A stretch of DNA of 64,000 nt from Bin87 sp965208015 (lineage in GTDB: Bacteria > Chloroflexota > Dehalococcoidia > Lucifugimonadales > UBA3495). Positions 1 to 8,391 of this stretch are shown piece after piece (position 1 is the first letter of the stretch; each line of letters opens with the position of its first letter). The notes beneath the pieces were generated by a model, which searched no databases, was not told the DNA's origin, and was given only the letters and a program-made list of their open reading frames with translations. Position numbers and translations under genes: made by a program. Where the stretch lies: positions 248,001-312,000 of the forward strand of contig CBDBNT010000004.1 of NCBI GenBank assembly GCA_965208015.1, in the 5' to 3' direction.

Positions 1-1
1 C

Positions 2-1039
2 AACGAGTCCTTCGTGAACACCGAGTGCCCGAATTGCGGCGGCCCGGGCCGGCGCGAGACAGACACCATGGACACCTTCATGGACTCGTCCTGGTACATG
101 CTCCGCTACTGCACCCCGCAGTACGCTGACGGGCCCTACGAGCCCGGCGTAGCCGGCGACTGGATGCCGGTCCAGCAGTACACCGGGGGCGCCGAGCACG
201 CGGTGATGCACCTGCTCTACAGCCGGTTCTTCATCAAGTCGCTGCGCGACATGGGGATGCTCAACATCGACGAGCCGTTCCTGCGCCTGTTCAACCAGGG
301 GGTCATCCTGGGCAGCGACCACGAGAAGATGAGCAAGAGTCGCGGCAACGTGGTCAATCCCGACGACGTGGTAGGCCAGGTCGGCGCGGACGCCGTTCGC
401 TGCTTCCTCATGTTCATCGGGCCCTGGGACCAGGGCGGCCCGTGGAGTGACGAGGGCATCAACGGTGTCGTTCGCTGGCTCAACCGCGCCTGGACGCTGG
501 TGGAGCATGACTCTTCCCAGTTGGACGGCATGGATACCGACGCCAATGCCGTGCGCGAAACCCAGCGCGTCCTGCACCAGACCATCCGCAAGTGCTACGA
601 GGACCTCGACAAGTTCAAGTTCAACACCACCATCGCCTCGCTGATGGAGCTGGTGAACCACCTGAGTCGGGTGTGGAACGACGGATCGGTGGACAGCGCG
701 ACCTGGCGCGACTGCATCGAGAAGTTCCTGCTCATGCTGGCGCCCATCGCGCCCCACGTGGCGGAAGAGTGGTGGGAACGGACCGGACACGGCTACAGCG
801 TCCACCAGCAGCCCTTCCCCAGCTGGGACGACGAGCTGGCAGCGGAGGACGAGTTGACCCTGGTAGTGCAGGTCAACGGTCGGCTTCGGGACCGCATCAC
901 GGTTCCGGCCAGCATCGGCGATGACGACGCCCGGGAACGCGCCCTGGAGAGCCCCAGGGTCCAGTCCCACATCGGCGGCAAGACCGTGCGCAATGTGGTG
1001 TACGTTCCCGGCCGGCTGGTCAACGTGGTGGTGGGGTGA
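2..1039 (+). CDS. leuS: Leucyl-tRNA synthetase, C-terminal part (5' truncated by window)
   Basis: The reading frame is open from the first base of the window, so the N-terminal and editing portions lie outside. The visible ~345 residues hold the second half of the class I catalytic core, including the KMSKS signature (EKMSKSRGN, about residue 105 of the visible part). The helical anticodon-binding domain and the small C-terminal domain ending in NVVYVPGRLVNVVV follow. The enzyme charges tRNA-Leu with leucine in the cytoplasm. The order of segments (Cys pair, DSSWYMLRY, GGAEHAVMHLLYSRF, KMSKS, helical bundle) is that of bacterial LeuRS. The next gene begins 4 bases after the stop. Identity is secure; only the missing start is uncertain. 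Confidence 0.97.
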   Translation, partial: NESFVNTECPNCGGPGRRETDTMDTFMDSSWYMLRYCTPQYADGPYEPGVAGDWMPVQQYTGGAEHAVMHLLYSRFFIKSLRDMGMLNIDEPFLRLFNQGVILGSDHEKMSKSRGNVVNPDDVVGQVGADAVRCFLMFIGPWDQGGPWSDEGINGVVRWLNRAWTLVEHDSSQLDGMDTDANAVRETQRVLHQTIRKCYEDLDKFKFNTTIASLMELVNHLSRVWNDGSVDSATWRDCIEKFLLMLAPIAPHVAEEWWERTGHGYSVHQQPFPSWDDELAAEDELTLVVQVNGRLRDRITVPASIGDDDARERALESPRVQSHIGGKTVRNVVYVPGRLVNVVVG

Positions 1040-1043
1040 TGTC

Positions 1044-1400
1044 ATGGGCGAAGTAGTCGCCACATTGGGAATCTGGGCCGCTGACGGTTCTGCTTTGCTT
1101 CAGGTGCCAATGACAGCCGACACCGGAGCTACCTATTGCCAGCTGCCGGGGATCATATTGCGGGCTTTGGGGTGGGAAGCAACCGAAGGATGGCGGCCTT
1201 ACACCTTGGCTGACGGCTCGGAAGTCAGCGCAGGGATGGGCAGAGTCAAAATCCGCTACGGCGAAACGGACAGCGACGAGTACTTTCTGTTCGGCGAATC
1301 GAACAGCATCTATTTGATGGGTGTGGAAGCGTTGCAGAATCTGTTGCTGGGCGTTGACCCGGTTAATCACCGGCTGTTTCATATCGCGCCGGACGCCTGA
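1044..1400 (+). CDS. Retropepsin-like clan AA aspartic protease domain protein
   Basis: A 118-residue protein with the aspartic protease signature DTGA followed by TYCQLP near residue 28. This is the single active-site Asp motif of half-size, dimeric retropepsin-like domains. A later hydrophobic stretch with G-V-E-A-L is consistent with the second half of the fold. I chose the ATG at 1044, just after the leuS stop; the frame is open further upstream but that part is inside leuS. It is followed 22 bases later by a homologous gene (1423-1788), so this is a tandem duplication between leuS and the corrin operon. A third relative lies at 58414-58785. No substrate can be inferred. Confidence 0.72.
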   Translation: MGEVVATLGIWAADGSALLQVPMTADTGATYCQLPGIILRALGWEATEGWRPYTLADGSEVSAGMGRVKIRYGETDSDEYFLFGESNSIYLMGVEALQNLLLGVDPVNHRLFHIAPDA

Positions 1401-1422
1401 TACCAAACGGAGAAAGGATGAC

Positions 1423-1788
1423 GTGGTCGCATTCTATGTGACTTTGGGCATTTGCGCCCAGAACGGCTCGTATGCGAAACCGTTGCGGGTGAAGGCCAAT
1501 ACCGGAGCCAGGTACACCCGATTGCCGGGTAACGTGTTGCGGGAATTAGGCTGGGAACCGAGCCCTTACGACCTGCCTTGGGGTTGGCCGATGGCGCTGG
1601 TGTACCAAACTGGATTGCAAGTAGGCGACGTCAAACTCCGCGTCGATGGCGAGAACTACCTGCACAGCGTTATTTTTGGCGCTGACGATTGCGAACCTAC
1701 GCTGGGAGAGTGGTCGGCCACCGGGTTTGTCCTGGAAGTTGACGAAGCCAACGAGTGCGTTGTCCCCATGCGGGTAATCTACCTCTGA
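1423..1788 (+). CDS. Retropepsin-like paralog with Asn in place of the catalytic Asp
   Basis: A 121-residue paralog of the preceding gene: both begin with V-x-V/F-x-x-T-L-G-I, both have TGA(T/R)Y...LPG and then a conserved LGWE. The active-site motif reads NTGA instead of DTGA, which should abolish normal aspartic-protease activity. The GTG start at 1423 is preceded by a purine-rich GAGAAAGGA ribosome site. The overlapping upstream frame belongs to the first paralog, so the start is inside the intergenic gap. It may be a regulatory or scaffold partner of the active copy, or a decaying duplicate. The family call rests on the shared pattern with 1044-1400. Confidence 0.6.
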   Translation: MVAFYVTLGICAQNGSYAKPLRVKANTGARYTRLPGNVLRELGWEPSPYDLPWGWPMALVYQTGLQVGDVKLRVDGENYLHSVIFGADDCEPTLGEWSATGFVLEVDEANECVVPMRVIYL

Positions 1789-1826
1789 CCGACGATGTCC
1801 AGTACCGTCCATTCCGCTGTGACCAC

Positions 1827-2474
1827 ATGACCCTCGTCGAAAAATACGCGCTGCTCCCGGAAGAGATTGACCGGCAGAGCCTGGTCATGGTGGCCGACAG
1901 CCTGCGCGGTGATGCTGACGCAGCCGGCCTGCCTGAGCCGGAGCGCTACGTGCTGCACCGCATCGTGCGCGCCGAAGGCGACCCGGAGATCGCCGCCGAC
2001 GTTCGCTTCAGCCACGGCGCCGTGGACGCGGCGTTGGCTTCGTTGCGGGAAGCGCGGCGAGTGGTCACCGACGTGCGCATGGTGCAGGTGGGCATCTCCC
2101 GGGCCGCGCTGGCCCGCCGTGGCGTTGAGACAGCCTGCCTCATCGACGCGCCCGAGGTCGCCGAGCGAGCCCGTCGGGAGGGCACCACCCGCAGCGTCGC
2201 CGCCGTGCGCGAGCTTGCGCCGCAGATGGACGGGGCCGTGCTGGCCATCGGCAACGCGCCGACCGCGTTGCTCGCCCTGCTGGACCTGATTGACGCCGGC
2301 CAGGTATCGCCGGCTGCCGTCATCGGGATGCCGGTGGGTTTCGTGGCCTGCCCTGAATCCAAGGCCGAGCTGGCCGCGCGAGACGTGCCGCACATCACCA
2401 TCCTGGGACGACGCGGGGGGAGCTCTGCCGCTGCTGCCACCGTCAACGCCCTGCTTGACCTGCTGGAGGACTGA
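1827..2474 (+). CDS. cbiC: Cobalt-precorrin-8 methylmutase (CbiC/CobH)
   Basis: A 215-residue protein matching the CbiC/CobH family, which moves the C11 methyl group to C12 to give cobyrinate. Visible family landmarks are the SLVMVADSLRGD-like N-terminal segment, the VTDVRMVQVGI strand, the IGNAPTALLALLDL nucleotide-like loop and IGMPVGFV near the C terminus. ATG 1827 gives the usual family length of about 210 residues. An earlier ATG at 1755 would overlap the previous gene by 34 bases. It is the first of eight corrin-ring genes on this strand and is followed 6 bases later by the cobaltochelatase. Confidence 0.92.
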   Translation: MTLVEKYALLPEEIDRQSLVMVADSLRGDADAAGLPEPERYVLHRIVRAEGDPEIAADVRFSHGAVDAALASLREARRVVTDVRMVQVGISRAALARRGVETACLIDAPEVAERARREGTTRSVAAVRELAPQMDGAVLAIGNAPTALLALLDLIDAGQVSPAAVIGMPVGFVACPESKAELAARDVPHITILGRRGGSSAAAATVNALLDLLED

Positions 2475-2480
2475 ACCCCG

Positions 2481-3371
2481 ATGGCCGACGCTAACGATGC
2501 CAACAACGGATCCGGAGGTTGGGGCGTGGTGCTGCTGTGCCACGGCAGCCAGCGCGGGGCGAGTCGAGACGAGTGCTCCTGCGCCTGGGCCGCCGACGGC
2601 CCCAGGTTCCCGGCGTGGTGCCTGGGCTGTCCCAACACGCCGGTCGGCCTTCGGGAGGCAGCCAGCCGCCTGGCCGATTCTCTGTCCGAAGATGCGGAGC
2701 AGGTCATCGTCTCATGCCTGGAGTTCCTGCCGCCCCATCCGCCGGAAGCCGTTTCCATCCTGGCCGACGCCGGGCTGAACCGCGTGGTAATCGCCCCCTA
2801 TCTGCTGGGCAACGGCAAGCACGCCACCCTGGAAATGGAAGAGGTGCTGGATGACATCGCCGCAAAGACGCCCGGCGTGGAGGTGCGGCTGGCCGACGGT
2901 CTGGGCGCGGACATTCGCATCGCGGAGTTGGTGCGCGAGCGCATCGCCGCTCTGCCCGAAGCGGTGCGCCAACCGGCTGACAACGGGCCGGTGGGCATAT
3001 TGCTGGTCAAAGCCGGCACCCAGACCCGGTACGACGATTGCCTGTGGCTGAAAGAGCTGGGCAGTTGGGTCGAGCGCGATCTGGGCGAAGGGTACGCCGT
3101 GGAAGTGGCCCAGTCCCATTACGGTGATCCGACGATGGAAAACGCCACCGCCGCGCTGGTCAACGAGCGGGGTGTGAGCAGCATCATCTGCGTACCCTAC
3201 GTGTTCTTTCCCGGAATGATATTGCGCCGCAACGTGCTGGGAACCATGCACCGGCTTCAGGAAACCTACCCCGACATCCCCATGTCAGTGGCGCCGCCCC
3301 TGGGGGTGGACGACCGGTTGGTATCGGTGGCCCGGGACCGCGTCCGCGAGGCCCAGGCTCGGGCCGCCTGA
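2481..3371 (+). CDS. cbiX: Two-domain sirohydrochlorin cobaltochelatase (CbiX type) with a Cys-rich insert
   Basis: A 296-residue protein with two ferrochelatase-like halves, as in long CbiX proteins that insert Co2+ into sirohydrochlorin. The first half has LLCHGSQRG (the metal-binding His) and PYLLGNGKH. The second half has ILLVKAGTQ in place of the usual HGS and then PYVFFPG, so only the first half keeps its His pair. An unusual insert at residues 33-51 contains four cysteines in the pattern CxC-x12-CxxC, which could hold metal or an Fe-S cluster. GGAGGA ends about 9 bases before ATG 2481. It sits between cbiC and a Uma2 gene, within the corrin cluster. Confidence 0.85.
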   Translation: MADANDANNGSGGWGVVLLCHGSQRGASRDECSCAWAADGPRFPAWCLGCPNTPVGLREAASRLADSLSEDAEQVIVSCLEFLPPHPPEAVSILADAGLNRVVIAPYLLGNGKHATLEMEEVLDDIAAKTPGVEVRLADGLGADIRIAELVRERIAALPEAVRQPADNGPVGILLVKAGTQTRYDDCLWLKELGSWVERDLGEGYAVEVAQSHYGDPTMENATAALVNERGVSSIICVPYVFFPGMILRRNVLGTMHRLQETYPDIPMSVAPPLGVDDRLVSVARDRVREAQARAA

Positions 3372-3427
3372 GATTACGATGTGATACCATCGAAGTGGCA
3401 TCACCACGGGTCCGGGGAAGCTCTGTC

Positions 3428-4210
3428 ATGACCACCACAGCGTCTGCATTCGCCATGTTGCCCTACGTGAAACAGGGCGACATCGACTATGCCGCCTTGG
3501 ACTACAATCCCGACGAACCGGAGCCGATGCCCGAAGCCATGGAGCAGGAACCAGTCGTAGCTGAAATCATCGGCATCATGCACAGTCGGTTCACCGACTT
3601 CATGTCGCGCCCGGAGGTGTTCCTCAGCAGCAACACGATCCTCTGCTACGACCCGACCAACCTGAACGTGCGCCGGCAGCCGGACATCTACTTGGCCTTC
3701 GGAGTTGACCAGGGAGCCATCCGCCGGCGCAAGCTCTATCTCCCCTGGGAGGCCGGCAAGCCGCCGGATCTCGCCCTGGAAGTGGGTTCGGAGAGCACCG
3801 GCTCCGAAGATACCATTGTCAAGCACCGGGTATATGCCACCGTCGGCATCCTCGAATACTGGCGGTTTGACCCCAGCGGCGGGGAGCATCACGGAGAGCC
3901 GATGTCCGGGTGGGTTCTGCGCGACGGCGCGTACCATCCGGTGGCACTGACCACTGAACCGGACGGCATCCTGAAAGGGTACAGCGAACTGATGGAGTTG
4001 TACCTGTGCTGGGACGAGGGTTGGCCCCGCTTCTATGACCCGGCCGCCGGGACCTACCTGGAGAACTGGCGGCAGGAGCGTGCCGCGCACGAAGCGGAAC
4101 GGGCGGCGTATCAAGCTCGGCAGGCGGCTTACGAAGCCAGGCAAGCCGAATTGTTGTCGGAAAATGAACGACTGCGGGCACGGGTGCGTCGGCTGGAATC
4201 GGAGATCTAA
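3428..4210 (+). CDS. Uma2-family PD-(D/E)XK nuclease-like protein with C-terminal coiled coil
   Basis: A 260-residue protein. Its core shows the Uma2 (DUF820) pattern RRQPDIYL, then LALEVGSEST, then K-H-R-V-Y-A with GILEYWRFDP, giving the acidic and lysine residues of a PD-(D/E)XK site. The last 60 residues are a charged, Ala/Gln/Glu-rich heptad region with repeats of (A/Q)AYxARQA, likely a coiled coil for oligomerisation. ATG 3428 was preferred; GTG 3395 is possible. It interrupts the corrin operon between cbiX and cbiD on the same strand. The biological role of Uma2 proteins is not established; they are usually called restriction-endonuclease-like. Confidence 0.8.
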   Translation: MTTTASAFAMLPYVKQGDIDYAALDYNPDEPEPMPEAMEQEPVVAEIIGIMHSRFTDFMSRPEVFLSSNTILCYDPTNLNVRRQPDIYLAFGVDQGAIRRRKLYLPWEAGKPPDLALEVGSESTGSEDTIVKHRVYATVGILEYWRFDPSGGEHHGEPMSGWVLRDGAYHPVALTTEPDGILKGYSELMELYLCWDEGWPRFYDPAAGTYLENWRQERAAHEAERAAYQARQAAYEARQAELLSENERLRARVRRLESEI

Positions 4211-4253
4211 CCAGCAAAATCGCTCTTTTCTGCGGAAGCGGTAGAATACTACA

Positions 4254-5492
4254 GTGAACACTATGCCCGACCCAGCCCAGAACAACGACACTGAACGGCC
4301 CGAAAGCGACTACTCGCGTCCCACCAAGCGCGACCCTCGCGGGATGCGCACCGGCTACACCACCGGCACCACGGCGGCGGCGGCGGCCAAGGCTGCGGTG
4401 ATCCTGATGCTGTCCGGCCACGCTCCCGACGAGGTATCCGTGCCGCTGCCCGGGGGAACGGGCCGAGCCACCCTGAAGGTGCACAACAGCTGGGCCATGC
4501 AGCCCGAGGAAGGCGTCCGCTGCTCCGCCATCAAGGACGGCGGAGACGACCCCGACGTGACCCACGGCGCAGAGATCGTGGTGGGCGTGTGGCGGCTGCC
4601 CGATGGCAACAAGGGTCTCCAAATCACTGGCGGCCCGGGCGTGGGCACGGTGACGCGGCCCGGCACCGGCATCGAAGTCGGCGAGCCGGCCGTCACACGG
4701 GTGCCCCGGCGCATGATGGCCGACGCCGTGGCCGAAGGTCTGGAGGAATGCGGCTGGCCGGCCGATACCGGTGTCCGCGCCCGCATCTCCGTTCCCGACG
4801 GCGAGGAGATCGCCAAGCAGACCACCAACGCCAGGCTGGGCGTCCTGAACGGCATCAGCATCCTGGGCAGCACTGGTGTGGTGCAACCCTTCAGCACGGC
4901 GGCTTGGCGCGCCAGCGTTCACTTGGCCATCGACGTGGCCGCCGCCAACAACCTCGATCACCTGGTGCTGTCCACCGGGACGCGCAGCGAAGAATACACC
5001 CGCCGGTTGCTGGATTTGCCGGACATGGCCTACATCGAGGCCGGCATCTTCTCGGGGCCGTCCATGAAGCGGTGCGTGAACAAGGGAATCAAGCGGGTTG
5101 CTCACGTGGGCATGGTGGGCAAGTTCTCCAAGATGGCGATGGGCTATTTCGTTACCCACGTCGCCGGAAACCAGGTCGATTGCGGTTTCCTGGCTGGTCT
5201 CGCCGGACAGTGTGGCGCATCCGCCGAGCTGCAAGCAGAGATGGCCGATGCCGCCAGTGGCCGTCACTTCCAGGAACTGGCCCAGGAGCACGACGTCATG
5301 GGGGTGTTCCCCCTGATGTGCCAAATGGTGTGCTCGGAAGCGCAGAAATACCTGGGTGATGGCGGCGATGCGATCATCGTCGACGCCCTGTGTTTCGACT
5401 TTGAAGGCAACCTGCTGGGATCGGCGAGCACTTCTCCGGATGGCATCCCCATGCGAGCTCCGTCGGCAGTGGTGGCCGATGGTCAGGGCTAA
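4254..5492 (+). CDS. cbiD: Cobalt-precorrin-5B C1-methyltransferase (CbiD)
   Basis: A 412-residue protein beginning, after a short variable leader, with the CbiD signature RTGYTTGTTAAAAAKAA. It continues with TRPGTGIEVGEPAVT, IGILG-like NGISILGSTG and HVGMVGKFSKMA. CbiD adds the C1 methyl group in the anaerobic corrin pathway using S-adenosylmethionine. GTG 4254 or the in-frame ATG at 4263 could be the start; the upstream ribosome site is weak. The length is slightly above the usual ~370 because of the 30-residue leader. The 3' end overlaps cbiT by 14 bases, which suggests translational coupling. Confidence 0.94.
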   Translation: MNTMPDPAQNNDTERPESDYSRPTKRDPRGMRTGYTTGTTAAAAAKAAVILMLSGHAPDEVSVPLPGGTGRATLKVHNSWAMQPEEGVRCSAIKDGGDDPDVTHGAEIVVGVWRLPDGNKGLQITGGPGVGTVTRPGTGIEVGEPAVTRVPRRMMADAVAEGLEECGWPADTGVRARISVPDGEEIAKQTTNARLGVLNGISILGSTGVVQPFSTAAWRASVHLAIDVAAANNLDHLVLSTGTRSEEYTRRLLDLPDMAYIEAGIFSGPSMKRCVNKGIKRVAHVGMVGKFSKMAMGYFVTHVAGNQVDCGFLAGLAGQCGASAELQAEMADAASGRHFQELAQEHDVMGVFPLMCQMVCSEAQKYLGDGGDAIIVDALCFDFEGNLLGSASTSPDGIPMRAPSAVVADGQG

Positions 5493-6105
5493 CGTCCCGG
5501 TGCATACCGTGCCAGCCACTGGACGGGCGTTGGGCCTGGCGGACGATGAACTCGAGCAGCGCCGTCCGCTCCGGGGGCAGATCACCAAGTCGGAGGTGCG
5601 GGCGGTGAGCCTGTACGCCCTGCAACTGCGTCCCGACAGCCTGGTCTGGGACATTGGCGCCGGCACGGGTTCCGTTGCCGTGGAAGCGGCGCGCATCGCT
5701 CACCACGGCTGCGTCTACGCGATAGACAAGGACGCCGACAGCGCGGATCTCCTGCGGAACAACGTGGCCCGCTACGGTGATGGGCGCGTCTCGGTGGTCA
5801 TCGGCTCAGCTCCCGATGCCCTGGGCGAACTGCCCGACCCGGACGCGGTATTCATCGGAGGCGGCGGAGCCGCCATGCCGGAGATACTGGACACGGTGCT
5901 ACACCGTTTGCGCCCGACGGGACGAGTGGTAGCCAATTTTGCCGTCATGGAACGGGCCAATGCCACCTACGCCACTTTGCGAGACGCCGGCATGTCGCCC
6001 GAAATGACCGTTGTATCCGCCGCCCGCGGTCGTGAGTTGCCCGACGGCGCGTTGCGGCTGGAAGCCATGAACCCGGTGTTCATAGTATGGGGACAGAAGC
6101 AATGA
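5479..6105 (+). CDS. cbiT: Cobalt-precorrin-6B/7 C15-methyltransferase, decarboxylating (CbiT)
   Basis: A 208-residue class I SAM methyltransferase. The start region carries the CbiT mark ITKSEVRA, followed by motif I WDIGAGTGSVAVEAA and then AIDKDADSADLLRNN and VFIGGGG. CbiT methylates C15 and removes the C12 acetate carboxyl. ATG 5479 lies inside the end of cbiD and gives a natural family length. In many genomes CbiT is fused or paired with CbiE, the C5 methyltransferase; no cbiE is seen here. The stop codon overlaps the next gene as ATGA. Confidence 0.92.
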   Translation: MVRANVPVHTVPATGRALGLADDELEQRRPLRGQITKSEVRAVSLYALQLRPDSLVWDIGAGTGSVAVEAARIAHHGCVYAIDKDADSADLLRNNVARYGDGRVSVVIGSAPDALGELPDPDAVFIGGGGAAMPEILDTVLHRLRPTGRVVANFAVMERANATYATLRDAGMSPEMTVVSAARGRELPDGALRLEAMNPVFIVWGQKQ

Positions 6106-6818
6106 CCACAGGCTCCCAAACCGGACGGCTCTACGGCGTGGGCGTCGGCCCCGGAGACCCGGAACTGCTGACCGTGAAGGCGCAGCGGGTTCTGCAATCC
6201 GTCCCCGTAATCTGGGTGCCGCAGGCCGGGATCAGCTCCGAGAGCTACGCCTATACCATCATCAAGGGCATCATCGACGAGGAGCGGCAGGAAGTGGTGC
6301 GGGCCAAGTTTCCCACCAACGACGAGGACGCGGCCGGAGAGGTCTGGCGTCGCGCCGCCCGCGAGCTGGCCACGCGACTGGAGGCGGGCAGCGACGTCGC
6401 CTTCATCACCGAAGGCGACCCGATGCTGTACAGCACCTTCGCCTACGTGCTGGAAACAATACAGGAAGAGTACCCGCACCTTCCGGTGGAGGTGGTGCCC
6501 GGGGTGTCCTCGGTAATGGCCGCGGCGGCTTCAGCAGCGGCGCCGCTGGTGCATCACGGCCAACGCCTGGCCATCCTGCCGGCGGTGTACGGCATCGACG
6601 ACCTGCGCGAGGCCATCGCCCTCTACGACACCATCGTCCTGATGAAGGTCAACCGGACCCTGCTGGACGCGCTGGCTAACCTGGAGCGGCTGGGCCTCTC
6701 CGGCCGCACCATCTACGTGCGCCGGGCCACCACGGAAAGCGAACGGGTGGTGCGCAACATCCAGGAGCTTTCATCGGAGGATTTGGACTACTTCTCCCTG
6801 CTTATCATCCGGCGATAG
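6102..6818 (+). CDS. cbiL: Precorrin-2/cobalt-factor II C20-methyltransferase (CbiL/CobI)
   Basis: A 238-residue class III SAM methyltransferase of the tetrapyrrole family. It opens with GRLYGVGVGPGDPELLTVKA, then has ITEGDPMLYSTF and VVPGVSSVMAAAA, the residues that line the SAM pocket in CbiL/CobI. It adds the C20 methyl group early in ring contraction. ATG 6102 gives an ATGA overlap with cbiT; ATG 6087 upstream is possible. After its stop the corrin operon is interrupted by two foreign-looking genes (6856-8377) before cbiF resumes. Confidence 0.93.
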   Translation: MTTGSQTGRLYGVGVGPGDPELLTVKAQRVLQSVPVIWVPQAGISSESYAYTIIKGIIDEERQEVVRAKFPTNDEDAAGEVWRRAARELATRLEAGSDVAFITEGDPMLYSTFAYVLETIQEEYPHLPVEVVPGVSSVMAAAASAAAPLVHHGQRLAILPAVYGIDDLREAIALYDTIVLMKVNRTLLDALANLERLGLSGRTIYVRRATTESERVVRNIQELSSEDLDYFSLLIIRR

Positions 6819-6855
6819 TGCCGGTTGCGTCATTCTGTGCAAGAAACGGCATGTC

Positions 6856-7662
6856 ATGGTAAGCCAATTTCAAGGGCAGGCGACGCCGCGCGTTCGAGAC
6901 CTTTATTTTGGTGTCTTGGACGCGATTATGAACGAGCACAACATAGAACCATTGCCCCGGCGTCCCTCCCATAGTGTAAGGGCCGATGCCAGTTTTACAG
7001 AGGTTGTCCAGCATACGGATTGGTGGTTACGGCGAAACGACCGCATTCCGTATTATCGATACAACCGCTACAGGACAACATTGGGAAGACCTCAACCTAC
7101 GACGGATAGATATCCTCGTTTAGCCCACGTGGATGTAGGATGTGGGGCCGGCCTGTGGTCATGGGTTTTGCTGGACTGGGCTGCTGATTATAATCTGTCA
7201 TATGACCGCATCGACCTGTATGGGGTAGACCACAGCCCTTTTATGATAACCCTTGCTTACTTTATGCGCGACGGGCTTGCTGCAACTGTAGCCAATTACC
7301 CAGAATTGCATTACGAAATCAATGTGCAGATGCTTTTGCAAGCCTTGATCGAGAATCATCAGGAACCTACAGACTACATGATCACGTTCGGCCACGTTTT
7401 GGTTCAAGCCTTGGCTGAATCTACCGCACCTGATGCTATATCTGCTATGCTGAATTTCACATCGATGATAGTCCATATCCTTAGATCGCAGGACCGTCAG
7501 TCCAATTGTGTTCTGGTAGCGATTGATGCTCGCGGCAGAACTGAGGAGTTTTCATGGGCATGGCGGGCATTGTTATCAAATTTGGCACTGGCCGGCGTAA
7601 GATACGAGAATATCGTGGACGCTAGTGATGCTAAAACCGCCCAGCTCTCTCTGGCGCACTGA
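6856..7662 (+). CDS. SAM methyltransferase-like protein of unknown substrate
   Basis: A 268-residue protein with a clear class I SAM-binding motif (AHVDVGCGAGLWSW, about residues 92-106) and an acidic end of strand 2 (DLYGVDHSPF). The rest is not recognisable to me. Base composition is visibly lower in GC than the corrin genes on either side, which suggests transfer. It is followed 19 bases later by an AlkB-like oxygenase, and the two form a cassette between cbiL and cbiF. It lacks the tetrapyrrole methyltransferase motifs, so it is unlikely to be part of the corrin pathway. Confidence 0.55.
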   Translation: MVSQFQGQATPRVRDLYFGVLDAIMNEHNIEPLPRRPSHSVRADASFTEVVQHTDWWLRRNDRIPYYRYNRYRTTLGRPQPTTDRYPRLAHVDVGCGAGLWSWVLLDWAADYNLSYDRIDLYGVDHSPFMITLAYFMRDGLAATVANYPELHYEINVQMLLQALIENHQEPTDYMITFGHVLVQALAESTAPDAISAMLNFTSMIVHILRSQDRQSNCVLVAIDARGRTEEFSWAWRALLSNLALAGVRYENIVDASDAKTAQLSLAH

Positions 7663-7681
7663 CGGTCAGGAGGTCCAAGAA

Positions 7682-8377
7682 ATGACGTCCCAGATGTCTT
7701 TTATTGAGGACGACGTCACAGACCAGACAGCCAGCACGTTCACGTCACGTCATCTCAACTACGAGGTCGCCGGATGCGTGGGCTTGCAATCGGTGGACGC
7801 TGTATCCGGGCTCAAGCTCTTGGACGGCTTCCTGACGCCAGACCAGCAGGATTATTGCGTGCAACGGGTTGACGCCGCCGTTGACGAGTGGCGCAACGAC
7901 CTCAGCCGCCGGGTGCAGCATTACGGCTGGCGCTACGATTACAAGGCGCGGGCGATTACGCCGGATATGCACATCGGCGCTCTCCCCGATTGGCTGGATG
8001 AGTTGGCGCAAAAACTGTATGACGAGACCGGGCTTTTTGACCGGGTGCCGGAGCAGGTCATCGTCAACGAGTACTTGCCGGGGCAGGGAATCGCAACACA
8101 CATTGACCACCCCGGCTTTGGTCCCACGGTCTGTACTATTTCGCTGCTGGACGATTGGGAGATGGACTTCTCCGAAAACTGGCGTGATAAATCACCGGCG
8201 CTACTGCAACGGGGTTCCTGCGTCCTGTTGACTGGCGAATCGCGCTCCGTGTGGCAGCACGGTATTGCGCCGCGAAAGTCCGAGGCAACGGACACTGGAC
8301 GGCGGCCACGAAAACGCAGGCTATCTTTGACGTTCCGAACCGTTGTCAATCGGGACGGCATCAACGACGAAAAATAG
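7682..8377 (+). CDS. AlkB-like 2-oxoglutarate/Fe(II) dioxygenase
   Basis: A 231-residue protein with the AlkB iron site: HID (THIDHPGF, about residue 139), a distal His in WQHGI, and the 2-oxoglutarate-binding R-x5-R pattern in RLSLTFR near the C terminus. NEYLPGQGI just before the HxD motif is typical of ALKBH-type enzymes. Such enzymes oxidatively remove alkyl groups from nucleic acids or proteins. CAGGAGG at 7667-7673 supports ATG 7682. It is paired with the upstream methyltransferase-like gene inside the corrin operon, so a methylation/demethylation pair is conceivable but not shown. Confidence 0.82.
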   Translation: MTSQMSFIEDDVTDQTASTFTSRHLNYEVAGCVGLQSVDAVSGLKLLDGFLTPDQQDYCVQRVDAAVDEWRNDLSRRVQHYGWRYDYKARAITPDMHIGALPDWLDELAQKLYDETGLFDRVPEQVIVNEYLPGQGIATHIDHPGFGPTVCTISLLDDWEMDFSENWRDKSPALLQRGSCVLLTGESRSVWQHGIAPRKSEATDTGRRPRKRRLSLTFRTVVNRDGINDEK

Positions 8378-8391
8378 AAGGGAGCGACTAC

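Noticed and set aside
1789..1826. Cobalamin riboswitch before the cbi genes
   Set aside because: The gap before cbiC is too short and no B12-box-like sequence is seen there or upstream of leuS within the window.
3819..5696. Long minus-strand open frame opposite Uma2, cbiD and cbiT
   Set aside because: Sense-strand genes have full motifs; the antisense frame has none.
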